Source of the DNA: Zoroaster sp. YZ-2022
Lineage: Eukaryota; Echinodermata; Asteroidea; Forcipulatida; Zoroasteridae
Length of the DNA: 64,000 nucleotides
Direction: 5' to 3'
NCBI GenBank assembly: GCA_029582265.1
Contig: CM055823.1
Span: 13,280,060-13,344,059 of the forward strand
How positions within the stretch are numbered: position 1 is the stretch's first letter; every line of letters begins with the position of its first letter. The position numbers were made by a program, and so were the translations under genes. Of the stretch, positions 1-11,244 are shown one piece after another. The notes beneath the pieces were generated by a model, which ran no database searches, had not been told where the DNA came from, and saw nothing but the letters and a program-made list of their open reading frames with translations.

Positions 1-169
1 TGACGATTACAGCGAGGTTCCAGATAATACAAGATAATTGCGTTAGTCCGGCGGATCTCATATTAACGAGAGTCGACTGTACATAGAATTAGACAACCGC
101 ATCTCCAAGGATAAAAAATGATAGTCAAAATAAATAAGAGGTATGCTTAAACTGTTAAAACTTTTAAAA

Positions 170-497
170 AGTTGAACCTTATAACCAACCTTCAACACGT
201 AAGACATATGATTTGCTGTCGTCAAATTCTGACCACTTGGTGTAGGTTCAGAAGTAGCCCACAAGTGTATGTTCCACTGTCTTCTGGATGTACATCTGTC
301 AGGTATACCCCATACACCCTCCCTGCATCTTTGCCATTGGTCTGGATTACCAATATTCGGGATGGAAATCAAAACTTGCAGCAAGTCAACATCAGCCAAA
401 TTGACTTTACACTGCATGACTACGTCATTGACATTAGCATCATCAAATGCTGTGAAATTACCATTCATTGGCTCGAATGACGTAACGGCAATCATTG
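170..497 (-). CDS. Possible Ig-like domain exon of the host EGF gene
   Basis: The minus strand has a good splice acceptor (pyrimidine-rich, ending CAG at 498-500) followed by about 330 bases of open or nearly open sequence. One frame carries the string DVHPEDSGTYTC, the D-x-G-x-Y-x-C signature of an immunoglobulin V-type F strand, near 250-300. The longest open frame (58-495) is a different frame from the one with the signature, so either the exon contains an indel or the true exon is shorter. The donor is uncertain; weak candidates lie near 150-175. It lies downstream of EGF exons in the same orientation, which fits a secreted or membrane receptor-like host protein, but the link to those exons is inferred only from strand and proximity. 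Confidence 0.35.
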
Positions 498-1124
498 CTG
501 AAACAAAAATATAAATATAAAACCATCAAATTGATAATTATGTCCAGGTTGCAAATTGGATATATCAACAGTTGGGTTCTGAACAGCATATTGATCTATA
601 AGGACTTCTTTACATTGCTTTAATACTAGGTGTTGTCACACCACCTCCCCCACTCCTCCAATGCTGCCTTTTAAGTCATTAATAGAAACAGGTACTAAGA
701 ATAGAAGAAATGATTCCCCATGCCTATAAAATTTGCAATTATCTCCATACATTTTCCAACCAATGAGCCATACTCCCGTCATAGTTTAAGGAGTTAGCCC
801 CAGCACCCACAAGCACCCCCCCCCCCACACACACACACCAATGTCTCCAGTTTCTGATCTGTGTTGTGCATCACCTCCAGAGCCTTGGCTTGATGTTTTG
901 TTTATGCCTTTTTGTGTGTTTACATTTCAAGTGTCTTTTATTAATACTCGTATATTCTCGTAAGATAGATATCCTATCAAAGGTCACAATTTGGTTTTCA
1001 ATAAACATATTTAAAGTTACTTTTCTTATTTGTGCCAACAAGAGTTGATTGAGACTCATATACATTAACAAGTGATCCATTTTTTAAAAGCTGAACTCTG
1101 ACATTGATGTGGAAATACGCTTAC
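498..1124 (-). other. Presumed intron, low-complexity tract
   Basis: No gene is visible. A poly-C run followed by an (AC)n tract lies at about 818-840. The segment separates the Ig-like candidate exon from the EGF-like exon and is most simply read as an intron. Confidence 0.5.
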
Positions 1125-1259
1125 CCTTGTCACATGTAGCTTCAGGAAATGCTTTGTTACAAGTACATGAACCATCCACATTATTACAGACTGGATTTCC
1201 ACTACTGACACATGTACATCTTGACGAACATCCTTCACCAAAATAGTCTGACATGCATG
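1125..1259 (-). CDS. EGF-like (laminin-type spacing) exon
   Basis: Read on the minus strand, a TTTTCTTTTTCAG acceptor (ending at 1260) and a GTAAGC donor (1119-1124) bracket 135 bases that translate without a stop. The product has eight cysteines in a pattern such as GEGCSSRCTCV and GSCTCNKAF, typical of laminin-type or multiple-EGF extracellular repeats. The exon is a whole number of codons and starts mid-codon, so it can be skipped or duplicated without changing frame, as is common for EGF exons. It presumably belongs to the same minus-strand gene as the exons at 1716-1847, 8449-8562 and 9044-9113. The longer open frame at 1065-1277 is a shadow in another frame. Confidence 0.75.
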
Positions 1260-1715
1260 CTGAAAAAGAAAATACAACAGTATTTGTTAATGAATTAAAC
1301 TACTAAATAACACCCACAACCTCAACCATTTGGAAGTAAATTATAGATTTAAGAACATAGAAACACTGACCTTAGCATTCGTTTTCATACTTGACCAAAC
1401 TGTACTTTGGGGTCTTTTAATAATTCTTACAACAAATTATACAATAAAATATGAATTAATGTATTAACGCTGCCTGTATTTGTTGTTTTTGTATGTTTGG
1501 CTGAATTAAATAATAATATGAATAATAATCACGTGTATCTTTTTGATCAAAATAAATGTGATTTAAATAAAATATCAGAAATAGCAACATACTGATGCAG
1601 ACACGCAAACTGGCATTTATGCAAATATTAGAAAATTAACAGATGTATAATATTGCATGTAGAGAAAGAGATATTAAAGTTTAAATTTGGTTTATTATGA
1701 ATAAAATCTAATTAC

Positions 1716-1847
1716 CTTGGCAATTACCCATAGTTCCATCTCCAGTGTAGCCAGGATTACATGTGCAGGTAAAACTACCAGCAGGAGTATTTGTACACAT
1801 AGCATTCGTGTCACAGTTATGTGAACCATCAGAACATTCATCTACAT
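1716..1847 (-). CDS. Calcium-binding EGF domain exon
   Basis: The minus strand reads acceptor TTTCAG (1848-1850), then 132 bases in frame, then donor GTAATT (1710-1715). The translation starts DVDEC and contains [11 protein letters not shown], the hallmark of a calcium-binding EGF module: the N-terminal D-x-D-E-C calcium ligand and the C-x-C-x-x-G-Y-x-G core. Six cysteines are present. Exon length is a multiple of three and its phase matches the EGF exon at 1125-1259, so the two would join in frame. It is part of a secreted or membrane-anchored multi-EGF host protein; which one cannot be told from isolated modules. Confidence 0.85.
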
Positions 1848-1967
1848 CTGAAATTAATCAATTTATTTATCAATTACGTCAATTATATTAATAATGTCAC
1901 GATGACAACCATACTATCCGTAAGGATAAACAATGATTAGTCAAAATAAAATACAACTCTCATTATA

Positions 1968-2045
1968 GACCGGCAGCCCAGAGCATTTTGGTCAAACGAA
2001 CAAGGTACCAATATCCGAGTACAGGAACATTTATTGTGTAACCTA
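1968..2045 (-). repeat. Dispersed repeat, inverted partner of 6455-6533
   Basis: About 75 bases here are the near-perfect reverse complement of 6459-6533; both contain CTCGGATATTGGTACCTTGT on one strand. The pair brackets the Penelope-like region, in inverted orientation. Confidence 0.7.
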
Positions 2046-2118
2046 ACATATTCAGATATGGATGTCAGCCGGGGACCCCCTGCTGCGTGTGGCCCCTGGG
2101 GCCCCCAAAAAGGGACCC

Positions 2119-2550
2119 AATAATGGGCTGGATCAAACATAGAGGTACCACATGAAACCAAAGATAAAATGAACAATTACACTCTACTAAGTATAAAATA
2201 TCCATTGCCAGACAAATTGTCTGCTGCATAAGACCTGCCAGACACCCCAAAAGGGTCTCAAAATTTGGGCTAGATCAAACATAGGAGGTACCACATGAAA
2301 CTAAGTTAAAATGAACAATTACACACTACTAAGTATAAAATATCCATTGCCAGACAAATTGTCTGCTGCATAAGGCCCGCCAGACACCCCCAAAAGTTTA
2401 CCCTGTGTACACTATATTGGGCTAGAAGATATATTAAAAGTACCATATGAAAGTAAGTTTAAATGAACATGTACATCTCACGTAGTGTACAGAATGGCCC
2501 CTACAAATTTTCCTCTCCACCAGACAATCTGCATAAGGTCCACCAGACCT
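2119..2550. repeat. Three ~145-bp tandem units
   Basis: Three adjacent units each start with a TGGGCT(A/G)GA motif and continue through AAATGAACA and CCAGACAA. Units 1 and 2 (about 2119-2262 and 2267-2415) are close, and unit 3 is more diverged. No coding signal is visible. The repeat directly follows the inverted-repeat copy at 1968-2045 and may be part of the same element. Confidence 0.7.
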
Positions 2551-3221
2551 CCAAAGAGACCAGGGCCGGATTAACCTAGCACTTGGGGGCACAGGCCCCT
2601 GCCCCCATGAAGGGGCCCCACCAAATGAACCGTTATGTGAATTTCACGTCAAATGTCTATTTAAATTCATGTTCTTATTGTAGCTGGTAGCCTACAAAAT
2701 ATTGTCTAATTTGTCAAATTGTCTTCCTATATTTTAGTTACAATATAGCAGAGCCTGAAATAACGGTCGGACATCAACGATTTCCGATCAAATTACAGTT
2801 TTTCCTACCAAACGTTCAATTGGTCGAAAATTTTGTCCAGACAGATATACTTGTAGACTTGCCACAAGTCGACTTATTTTTCTTTTTCACTAAAAGAACC
2901 CTCTCGTAAAGCGAAAGGTCGAGCGACCGAAGGGCGTCTCAGCAAAATCGAATGTCTATTTAAATCTGAAAAAAAACAGTGCGATCAGTTTTCTTCAATA
3001 AGACTGGGTCTGAGCTCAGCATACCGCAAAAGAATGCGGCATCAGGAAACAAGATGGCAGCGTGGCTGTCAAATTTTGATCTGTCAAAAGGTGAGTCTAT
3101 GAAATGATCTAGTATACTGTAAACTTGTAGCTTTGCATGGTGAGGATGATAAGTAAGAATAATTGCGGTGACACCATTTGGAAACTCAATTGAGTAGTAA
3201 TTAGTTCTGAAAAGAACTTTG
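2551..3221. other. Intronic sequence without a recognised gene
   Basis: Nothing codes convincingly here. The first part carries a G/C-rich repeat-like stretch (AGGCCCCTGCCCCCATGAAGG, 2596-2620 region) of a kind that recurs near 28380-28450. The right edge is the 5' truncation point of Penelope-like copy 1. Confidence 0.4.
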
Positions 3222-4675
3222 GCCAGCTGAAGATTCACAAACCTCATGTTCCTCTCCGCCCCATCGTCGCCTCCAGAGGTTCACCTACATGTACAACACA
3301 TCCCGTCATCTAGCTAAGATCCTCCGACCCTTGGTGGGTCTCACTCAACACCATGTGTCCAACTCCGGTCAGTTCGTTGAGATCACCTGGGCCTCACCCT
3401 TCAACCCAGCGACATCTTGGTTAGTTTTGATGTTGTCTCCCTATTCACCAATGTCCCAACTACAGAGACATGCCTCCTGGTGAAGGACAGACTCGTACAA
3501 GATCTTTCCCTTTGATGATCGCACATCACTCACCCTGACCAAATTCATGATTTGCTACTAACATGTGTCTCTCTTCAAGTTGTTTTCAGTTTCAGGGCAA
3601 GTTCTACGAGCAGACAGCTGGGACCTCCATGGGATCTCCTTTATCCCCGGTCCTTGCTGATATTTTCATGGAAGAGTTTGAAAACTTCCCTCAACACACC
3701 TCGACCTCCAACCGAAGCTGTGGCTCCGATACGTGGACGACACCTTTGTGGTTTGGCCACATGGCAGAGACACACCCAGGATTTTCTACAACATCTCAAC
3801 CAGCAACACCCGAGCATCAAGTTCACCATGGAAACAGAAGAAGACGGCAAGATCGCGTTCCTTGATGTTGGCATTTCCAGAAACCCAGACGGCTCCCTAC
3901 ACCCACAACGTCTACAGAAAGCCCACGCACACAGATCGGCACCTGAACCAGCGCTCCTTCCATCACCCAAGCATCAAGTCATCGGTCAACCGTACACTCG
4001 TACAACGTGCCTACAACATTTGTGACAAGGACAGCCTTCCCAAGGAACCACAGCACATCCGAACCACCCTCAAACGCAACGGTTACAATCCCAGCAAGAT
4101 CAGCACAGCAAAGCCGGTTCCAAACCCCGAAAGCAAGGTAAGTAATCTAACCCTCTCTGCTTGTCTCCCCTATCTAGGTTCGACGTCTCACAAACTACAG
4201 CGCATTCCTCCAACGAGCAGGCATCGATGTGTTCCACTCAGCCCCCAGCAAACTCCAAGGACTTCTACACACCCACAAGGACAAACCGGACCCAAACAAC
4301 AGAGCGAGTCTACCGGATCCCCTGTGAGTGCGGTAAGGTGTACATCGGCGAATCAGGACGCAACCTCCCCATCAGATTGAAAGAACACCGAGCACACGGC
4401 CGCAGAGGAGATTTCGAGAAGTCCGCCATCGTCAAGCACTCGCACATCAAGGACCATAAATCGACACATGGCATCCCAGACGCATCAGTGAGGCCATCGA
4501 AATCGTCAAACACGACACTGTGCCACAGGACATCGGTTTCTACATCAGCGACATTTGGCGACCACTACTCCGGACTGAAGGATCTTCTATATCCAAAGTC
4601 CATAACCCACCCCAGACTGAGGGATCCCCTATATCCTAAGTCAACCACCCTCCTTCCCTGTGCTTGTTAACAACT
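3222..4675 (+). mobile_element. Penelope-like element, copy 1 (5'-truncated, RT plus GIY-YIG)
   Basis: Read across several frames, this encodes the reverse transcriptase core and C-terminal endonuclease of a Penelope-like retroelement. Visible in order are QLKIHKPHVPLRPI (3222-3265), TSMGSPLSPVLADIF (about 3622-3668), the catalytic RYVDDTFVVW block (about 3727-3755), VYRKPTHTDRHLNQ (about 3908-3950), the linker motif LPYLGSTSHKLQRI (about 4166-4208) and a GIY-YIG nuclease starting VYRIPCECGKVYIGESGRN (about 4308-4365) followed by RLKEH. The order RT then GIY-YIG defines canonical, nuclease-bearing Penelope-like elements. The N-terminal RT region is missing (compare copy 2) and the reading frame shifts many times, so the copy is dead or the sequence is error-rich. 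Confidence 0.88.
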
Positions 4676-4837
4676 GATTCAGTTCAGTGAGCACACACTC
4701 CTCTCCCCCAACCCCTAGGATCCTAGTCTCAACAGTTCCCGCCTGCGCGCCTCAACGAACTAATCCTCTAGCATCCATTCATGGGATGATCCTCCAGCAG
4801 CCTACTTAAGCAGCAGCGACTTCAACGACTGGATACG

Positions 4838-5095
4838 GGATCTTCTATATCCCTATTCCCCCACGCGTTCACCCGGTCTAAGGGATCCTCTATATCCCCA
4901 CGACCATCCGACTCGGAGTCCTGGAGATCTCCTATATCTCACTCCAACCGCGCTTCTAGTAGACTGGATATGATCTTCTATATCCCTATTCCCCGCGCGT
5001 TCACCCGGTCTATGATCCTCTATATCCCCACGACCATCCGACTCGGAGTCTTGGAGATCTCCTATATCTCGCTCCAACCGCGCTTCGACGTAAAC
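4838..5095 (+). repeat. Two ~130-bp direct repeats between Penelope copies
   Basis: Units at about 4838-4967 and 4968-5095 share GATCTTCTATATCCCTATTC, GCGTTCACCCGGTCTA and CGACCATCCGACTCGGAGTC. The TCTATATCC core also recurs upstream at 4580-4640. They sit exactly between the 3' end of Penelope copy 1 and the start of copy 2, so they most likely form the element's untranslated terminal region. Confidence 0.75.
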
Positions 5096-5159
5096 CTACG
5101 GGATCAGCTATGATCCCTTAGGGCAACCCTCACACCTCCGCTCACAGGACGCGTTCCAG

Positions 5160-6459
5160 AAACACACCGTCGTCAACCTCAGCCAACGCACCTCACGCCT
5201 ATCGAAACATCAGTACTTTCATTGGCCAGATGAATTTCGCCCTCACACCCAAATCCATCCCAACGGAAGAAATCATCCAGTCAGTTGAGCCAGCCCTACG
5301 ACGACTCAACAAAATTGATGCTGATGACGTCCGACTACAGATGAGTGATGTTTTGCGTAAAGCCAAGCCAGCCAAGCCCAACTTCTCCAAGGGAGAGCTT
5401 TCCGCTTTACGGGACATCAAACGGGACAGCTCCATCCACATCCTCACCGCAGACAAAGGCAACGCTACAGTCATCATGGACCGAGAACAATACACCGACA
5501 AGGTAAGTAACATTTTATTATCCGATTCATACCGCCCCTCAAGAAGAACCCCATCCCATCCATACAGAAAAAGAGTCGCTAGCAAACTCCTTGCCCTCCA
5601 CCGTGCCGGTGCCCTCTCCACCCAACCTCTACTGACATCTCAGACCATCCAGCTCATCCTGGCCCTAGGTTCATTGGCCAGCTGAAGATTCACAAACCTC
5701 ATGTTCCTCTCCGCCCCATCATCGCCTCCAGAGGTTCACCTACGTACAACACATCCCGTCATCTAGCTAAGATCCTCCGACCCTTGGTGGTCTCACTCAA
5801 CACCATGTGTCCAACTCCAGTCAGTTCGTTGGAGATCACCTGGGCCTCACCCTTCAACCCAGCGACATCTTGGTTAGTTTTGATGTTGTCTCCTATTCAC
5901 CAATGTCCCAACTACAGAGACATGCCTCCTGGTGAAGGACAGACTCGTACAAGATCTGTCCTTGATGATCGCACATCACTCACCCCTGACCAAATTCATG
6001 ATTTGCTACTAACATGTGTCTCTTCAAGTTGTTTTCAGTTTCAGGGCAAGTTCTACGAGCAGACAGCTGGGACCTCCATGGGATCTCCTTTATCCCCGGT
6101 CCTTGCTGATATTTTCATGGAAGAGTTTGAAAACTCTTCCCTCAACACCGCCGACCTCCAACCGCGAAGCTGTGGCTCCGATACGTGGATGACACCTTTG
6201 TGGTTTGGCCACATGGCGAGACACACTCCAGGATTTTCTACAACATCTCAACCAGCAACACCCGAGCATCAAGTTCACCATGGAAACAGAAGAAGACGGC
6301 AAGATCGCGTTCCTTGATGTTGGCATTTCCAGAAACCCAGACGGCTCCCTACACCACAACGTCTACAGAAAGCCCACGCACACAGATCGGTACCTGAACC
6401 AGCGCTCCTTCCATCACCCATGCATCAAGTCATCGGTCAACCGTACACTCGTACAACGT
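5160..6459 (+). mobile_element. Penelope-like element, copy 2 (3'-truncated)
   Basis: This copy keeps the N-terminal part lost in copy 1: an open frame at 5230-5685 holds the conserved ILTADKGNATVIMDREQY block that precedes the RT core of Penelope-like elements. From about 5672 it runs parallel to copy 1: QLKIHKPHVPLRPI, TSMGSPLSPVLADIF (about 6076-6120), YVDDTFVVW (about 6183-6210) and VYRKPTHTDRY. Homology stops abruptly at 6459, before the linker and GIY-YIG domains, where the sequence passes into the inverted-repeat copy. Small indels relative to copy 1 break the frame repeatedly. A truncated copy followed head to tail by another copy is the usual insertion structure of this retroelement class. 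Confidence 0.86.
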
Positions 6460-6535
6460 TCAATAAATGTTCATGTACTCGGATATTGGTACCTTGTTCG
6501 TTTGACCAAATGCTCTGGGCTGCCGCTCTATCACT
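6459..6535 (+). repeat. Inverted partner of 1968-2045
   Basis: Reverse complement of the repeat at 1968-2045; it abuts the truncated end of Penelope copy 2. Confidence 0.7.
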
Positions 6536-6539
6536 TGTA

Positions 6540-7010
6540 TCACATTGACTGATGGCATGGGTAACGGAATTTGCAGATGTGTGCGGCGTTTAACTGAGCA
6601 GAGCTTAAACAGGTCCAGCTTCCGTCTTGGTTTTGGTGCTGATTTGGTCCTGGGTGTGTGAACATGAAGTTTTACGTGGGTGCGGATAAGTTTATGGTCT
6701 GTTTGACATTCTGCGCCTTGGTCTGTTTGACATTCTGCGCCTTGGTCTGTTTGACATTCTGCGCCTTGCATTGCCCGCGTTTTGCGTACCGATACTTCAT
6801 GTAGGTCGCACCTCCTGGTGAGAATATAGTCCAGTAGTCCAACGTTTAGAACGCGGATGCTGCCATCAGTACAACCATTATTTTGTCTGGCATGTTGTAG
6901 TACGTGTTGGTAATGGCTAGATCGATCTCCCTACAGATTGAAAGGAGCAACTCCTCAACCAAACCTGCCAAGAGCCCCATCCACGTAGTGCTTTCTTTGT
7001 CAACCTGTGC
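6540..7010 (-). pseudogene. LINE endonuclease fragment
   Basis: On the minus strand, fragments LAITNTYYNMPDK, then LLDYILTRRCDLHEV, then TDHKLIRTHVKLHVH and PRRKLDLFKL appear in order. This matches the C-terminal part of the exonuclease-endonuclease-phosphatase domain of non-LTR retrotransposons and its basic linker (family pattern: LD(Y/H)-I-x-R, SDH/TDH-R-L-V, basic KLxL). The frame shifts at least twice. Within it, a 24-base in-frame block (GAECQTDQ) is repeated three times at about 6697-6770. Confidence 0.6.
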
Positions 7011-7340
7011 GTTGAACCATACAGGCGGTGCATCCCTTAAAAATGCCGCCTGGATCTCACACCCTTGTCGTCCTCAAGATGCATGCAATCATTACTCGAT
7101 CCCACATTGCTCATGGGTAGAGATCTGTACTACTGGCTTCCACCCACTCCAGCCTGGCAGCACCGCCAGAGACTCCATCGCCATGAGACTTGAACCTCAA
7201 CATCTCCCGACTGCCTGCTCTACGAGTTTAAAGCGCTGCGTACGCTGCTGGGTCCCAGTTGCCTGTATCCACCGGAAAGCTGGGACAGTTGGAGTATCCA
7301 GAAGAAAGAAAAACTTCCCTTTCGCCGAGATAGCTCGGAC

Positions 7341-7621
7341 TACTCTATCTCACTTCTCTCTCTCTACTGGTACTGCTAGTCTTGTGACCCTACAGTCAGT
7401 ATTGATTATAAGAATAGATTTTGTACTTCTTGTTATAGCCACGGAGAAATAAATAAAATATTCGTATAGCCCAAGAAGCTTCTCTTGTAAGTGTAAATTC
7501 TTCATCTGGTAGCACCCTTCTTTTCAAGTGTTAAGTAACAAGAAGTACAAAATCTATTCTTATACTCAATACTGACTGTAGGGTCACAAGACTAGCAGTA
7601 CAGTAGAGAGAAGTGAGTAGT
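7341..7621. repeat. Long inverted repeat (~95-bp arms, ~90-bp spacer)
   Basis: Arms at about 7341-7436 and 7526-7621 are reverse complements with few mismatches; both carry CTTGTGACCCTACAGTCAGT on one strand. The structure can fold into a hairpin. No transposase is present, so it is a fold-back/MITE-like candidate. Confidence 0.75.
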
Positions 7622-8448
7622 GTCAGCAAGAGAGCAAGAGACGGAGTGTGTTTTCTAATCTAAAAGAACATGTATATACTAATAATGGGATCTGATCACT
7701 TACAACTGTGGGGTAGTCTGTTTATATTATAATTTAGGGGAGGTCGAAAAGGTAATAAAATTGGTCTAGGGGATGTCAGTCTTGGAGACCGGGAAATTGT
7801 TTATGACCCCACTGACCCCACATGGTCAGTGGCCTTTAGTGTAGTACATAGTACCGGTAGTTCCTCTGCTAGATGGTACGAAAAATAACTGCTGCACGGT
7901 TTGGGGTTTGTGATCAGAGTTTTCCTTCTCCAGGTGGGCTGCTTTCCAGGGTCTACGAGTCCCAGCTATTCTGGGTTTGGAATCTCAGTTACATTTTCTT
8001 GGGAGGGCTACTGACCAAGGCTAATAAGCCCTCCTGCCCAGACAATCTGGTTTTGAGGCGCCAGAAACCTGCCTTCACACCTCTGCCTCAGTATGAAACA
8101 GAATCAGCACATGTATGTACCTGGGCAGTAAGAGTCTGGCTAGGAGGCTAAAAATATAACGCCACCATTTGGGATTATTTCATGGAGAGAGGAGTGCTCG
8201 ACTTTCCTCCCCTATCCTGGTCAAATCTTAAATCTTTTGATCGCTTTTGGTGCATGTACGCAAAGTATAAATAGACCAAACCAGGAAATGCAAGTAATCA
8301 TCCGACCAAGATTTTAAAGATAAATATAACAAAATTCATGTTCAATTTTGGTGTCCTAAGAAAAGTTCGCAAAACTGACAGCCAAAAGGAGAGGTAAGGA
8401 CCCCTGGACCAATTTAATCATTCACTACGTGTTATTACTTGTACATAC
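7622..8448. other. Presumed intron, no gene seen
   Basis: No domain or conserved coding signal is visible on either strand. Open frames here are short and lack homology I can recognise. Confidence 0.4.
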
Positions 8449-8562
8449 CGCTGCATGGTGACCCAGAGTAGCCGGTATCGCATATGCATATTCCACCACC
8501 AAGGCCGCCCCCATTATCAACACATATTTCATTTGCACCACAGGCTGGTGAACAGGTCTGAG
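8449..8562 (-). CDS. EGF-like exon
   Basis: The minus strand reads acceptor TTTTACTCTCAG (ending 8563) and donor GTATGT (8443-8448) around 114 bases in frame. The product contains TCSPACGANEICVDN and CICDTGYSGSPCS, six cysteines in EGF order ending with the C-x-C-x-x-G-Y-x-G-x-x-C signature. It starts mid-codon like the other EGF exons, compatible with joining to the signal-peptide exon at 9044-9113. The longer open frame at 8435-8668 runs into flanking intron. Confidence 0.75.
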
Positions 8563-9043
8563 CTGAGAGTAAAACATAAAAATCAAAATGGTTATCACCA
8601 TATCTTATATTTAATGGACGTCCATACATTGTAGTGTCAGTCCCATGTACAGTACAGATATTGTACATGTATGTGCATCAAAAGATAAGTAAAACCTTTC
8701 TTGAAATGATATAATTTGGAACAATACAGGAACAATCCACTGGAAACATCAATGAAACACTTTTTTCCTTATTTAAGTAGGCCCTACAAACTTCTTCCTA
8801 AATTTAGGCAAATATTTTTAATAGTAGGCCTATGCTATGTGATTTGAAGTTTTGCATGTTTGATTGGATAAAAACTATTAAGTTTACGGATAACACAATG
8901 TGAAATAATCTCTTCTTGGAAGAAGTGCTGTGGTTCTGAAAAGAACTGGTATTGAGGATTATTGACGTTTTGAACAGTATACTCTGTCCGTCTTCAGGAA
9001 GAGGTTACCGGTATGTAAATGAAAAATGACAAAGATTGCTTAC
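8563..9043 (-). other. Presumed intron 1 of the host gene
   Basis: Lies between the signal-peptide exon and the first EGF exon, with matching splice sites at both ends. No other feature seen. Confidence 0.5.
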
Positions 9044-9113
9044 CATTACATGCTAATGGGATCATTATAAAAACACATAGAGATACAAATGCAAGGAACT
9101 TCAGCATCGCCAT
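9044..9113 (-). CDS. First coding exon, signal peptide
   Basis: The minus strand starts ATG at 9113 and encodes MAMLKFLAFVSLCVFIMIPL followed by A-C-N, then a GTAAGC donor (9038-9043). This is a classic secretory signal: one lysine, a long hydrophobic core and a small-residue cleavage zone. An upstream in-frame stretch lacks a better start. With the EGF exons on the same strand downstream, it supports a secreted or type I membrane host protein whose introns are loaded with transposable elements. Confidence 0.65.
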
Positions 9114-9841
9114 GTTTTGATCTTCAGATTCTGTAGCTGTTGGTAAAAAAGAAACAAATGGAATTAGAAACACAGTTTGAATTTGAATTACTTGAACCAT
9201 TTTATCAAGATATTTACTGTGAACCGTAAGGGAACAAATTTTCTAAAAAAATTCTTTACTCAGACATTTTCCTTACAAAGATACCCAGGAATTTACAGTA
9301 TAAAACAAAAGAATCAGATTAAAATATTGCCAACTATTCTCAAGTTGGCAATATTGCAACCTCAAATAAATACAAACTACAGGTCCAAAACAGTTGCATT
9401 TTCTGCTCTGATGTACTTCCGTGTACATACATTAAATACTCTTAGGGTAACACATAATGTCAAAGCTGGTCTGTACCAACCACTCACTTTTGTGATAATT
9501 CGGTTTCTGTGGGTTTATTTACAAAAATAGCCTTGATCAACAAGGCGCGTCGAATGGTCGCAAACTAATGGCTTATAATTATATCGGCCCGCTACAGATC
9601 CATATCAATTTTGCCAGTTGCATCGAGAAAACAATAATAAAGTCACAATTACATCCATGTATATCACAATTTGCATTGCAAAGTTGACAGATTCTCTACC
9701 TGGTTTCAAACGTATCCTTACCGTAAAATATACCATCACAGAATTCCAAAATCCTCCTGTAAAAACAAATATCTTACCGCCCACCACGTTTTACGGAGAG
9801 AAAGCAGTTAGCCTACTGCTCCATCTCTATGAAATGATAAG
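9114..9841. other. Upstream region of the host gene
   Basis: No gene recognised. By position it would hold the 5' untranslated region and promoter of the minus-strand EGF gene, but I see no decisive promoter element. Confidence 0.3.
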
Positions 9842-11244
9842 TTGGTAGTGGGTAAGTAGAAGCAGCCGAAGCTGATGTTTTACACAGCAATTAATTGTTT
9901 ACTTGTTAAATGTTTATTTTCAATATTACTTTTGAATATTACTTTTGCGAACGATAAAAACTAAGGTGCGGGCGTGAGATACATTTCTTCACACGCGGGT
10001 AAACGTTCAGTTTTACAAAATAATATGAAAATGAGCTGCTTTTTATTGTGTCAATTAAATTACGATAAGAGGTCTAAAATTGTAAATATATCACCTTGTT
10101 TTTTGTTCCTGTCATTTTTGTGGTGTGGCCTACAATGCACGTCAAGCCTCGGTTCACGTAAGACCCCCTCCCCCTCCCCAGCCACCAAGAGGCTGAACGT
10201 TGAACGCGCATTGTAGTACACGAAGGTGCAAGTCCATAACTGTCGCTTAGTTCCCGTCCTTAATTCCCGTCCTTTTATGTCTATTAGAACTGTCGATTTT
10301 CATCCAACAACATCATCCTTATTTTGTCAGTTTTTAAAATAATAAATACCATGAATATGCATTTAATTATAACTTCTGTGAATTGTTTCAGAAAAATTAA
10401 TAATTTTAATAAATTACAAAATAAAATATAGCGCGTTGCATATCCAATTTATCCAAAAATATTGAGCGAAGGTCATTATTAGGCACCAATGTTTTAGTTA
10501 TATTAACGCTGTACCTTCACGACATTTGAAGAAAGATTCACAAAGTCACACATAAACGTTCAGATGGACAAAGATTGTTCACGTGGAGTAGCCTATTTTG
10601 TTGCTAACGAACGCATTACGTCAGCATGACGTCGACCTCTTTGAAATGTAATGTACAAATGTACCAGTTTATGTACTCAAAACATAGGCCTACGCAATAT
10701 TAATATTAACCGTACATGCAAGCTTGTGCTTTCATTTCCTGCCATTCACTTCGCACATTTAATTGTTAAAATTGGATAATTATAATGCAATATTTAGGTG
10801 AAAAAATTAAGATTTAATAATTTATTTTATTTCATGACAACGCCGATTTGACTTTTAGTATGCCAATCACTGTGCAGAAAGTGACTGTATTGATTTCAAG
10901 TCTATAAATTGACGACGAAATAGCGTTCGTTTTAAAACTGTGACTGTAAACAGTGAAATGCTATTCATTTTGTGCTGATTAATATACGACAGTATCCCTA
11001 TTTGGCAAACTAAAGAAAAAGATTAGGAGACTTTACTCTCAAACTTCAAAACAGATTTAGCAACCTGGCAACAACACAAATGCAGCAAGGAGTTGCTGAG
11101 TAATCAAAAGCCGGAGAAGATCTAGATGAGTGAGTAGTCCTGAAGTAGATCGCTGGGAGAAAAGACGAAGAAGAAGATGTTGGGCACCAAGTCAGAGCGT
11201 ATATTGATAAATTAAGAGGAGCCTATTAAGGAAGGATAAAAGAG

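Noticed and set aside
4136..4181. GTAAGT...CTATCTAG looking like a 46-base intron in Penelope copy 1
   Set aside because: The stretch encodes the conserved LPYLGSTSHKLQRI linker motif in frame with its surroundings, so it is coding.
5499..5515. AAGGTAAGTAAC looking like a splice donor in Penelope copy 2
   Set aside because: It lies inside the conserved block following ADKGNATVIMDREQY and reads through as coding.
6904..7452. 182-codon plus-strand open frame
   Set aside because: Antisense to the LINE endonuclease fragment in part, and without any conserved motif.
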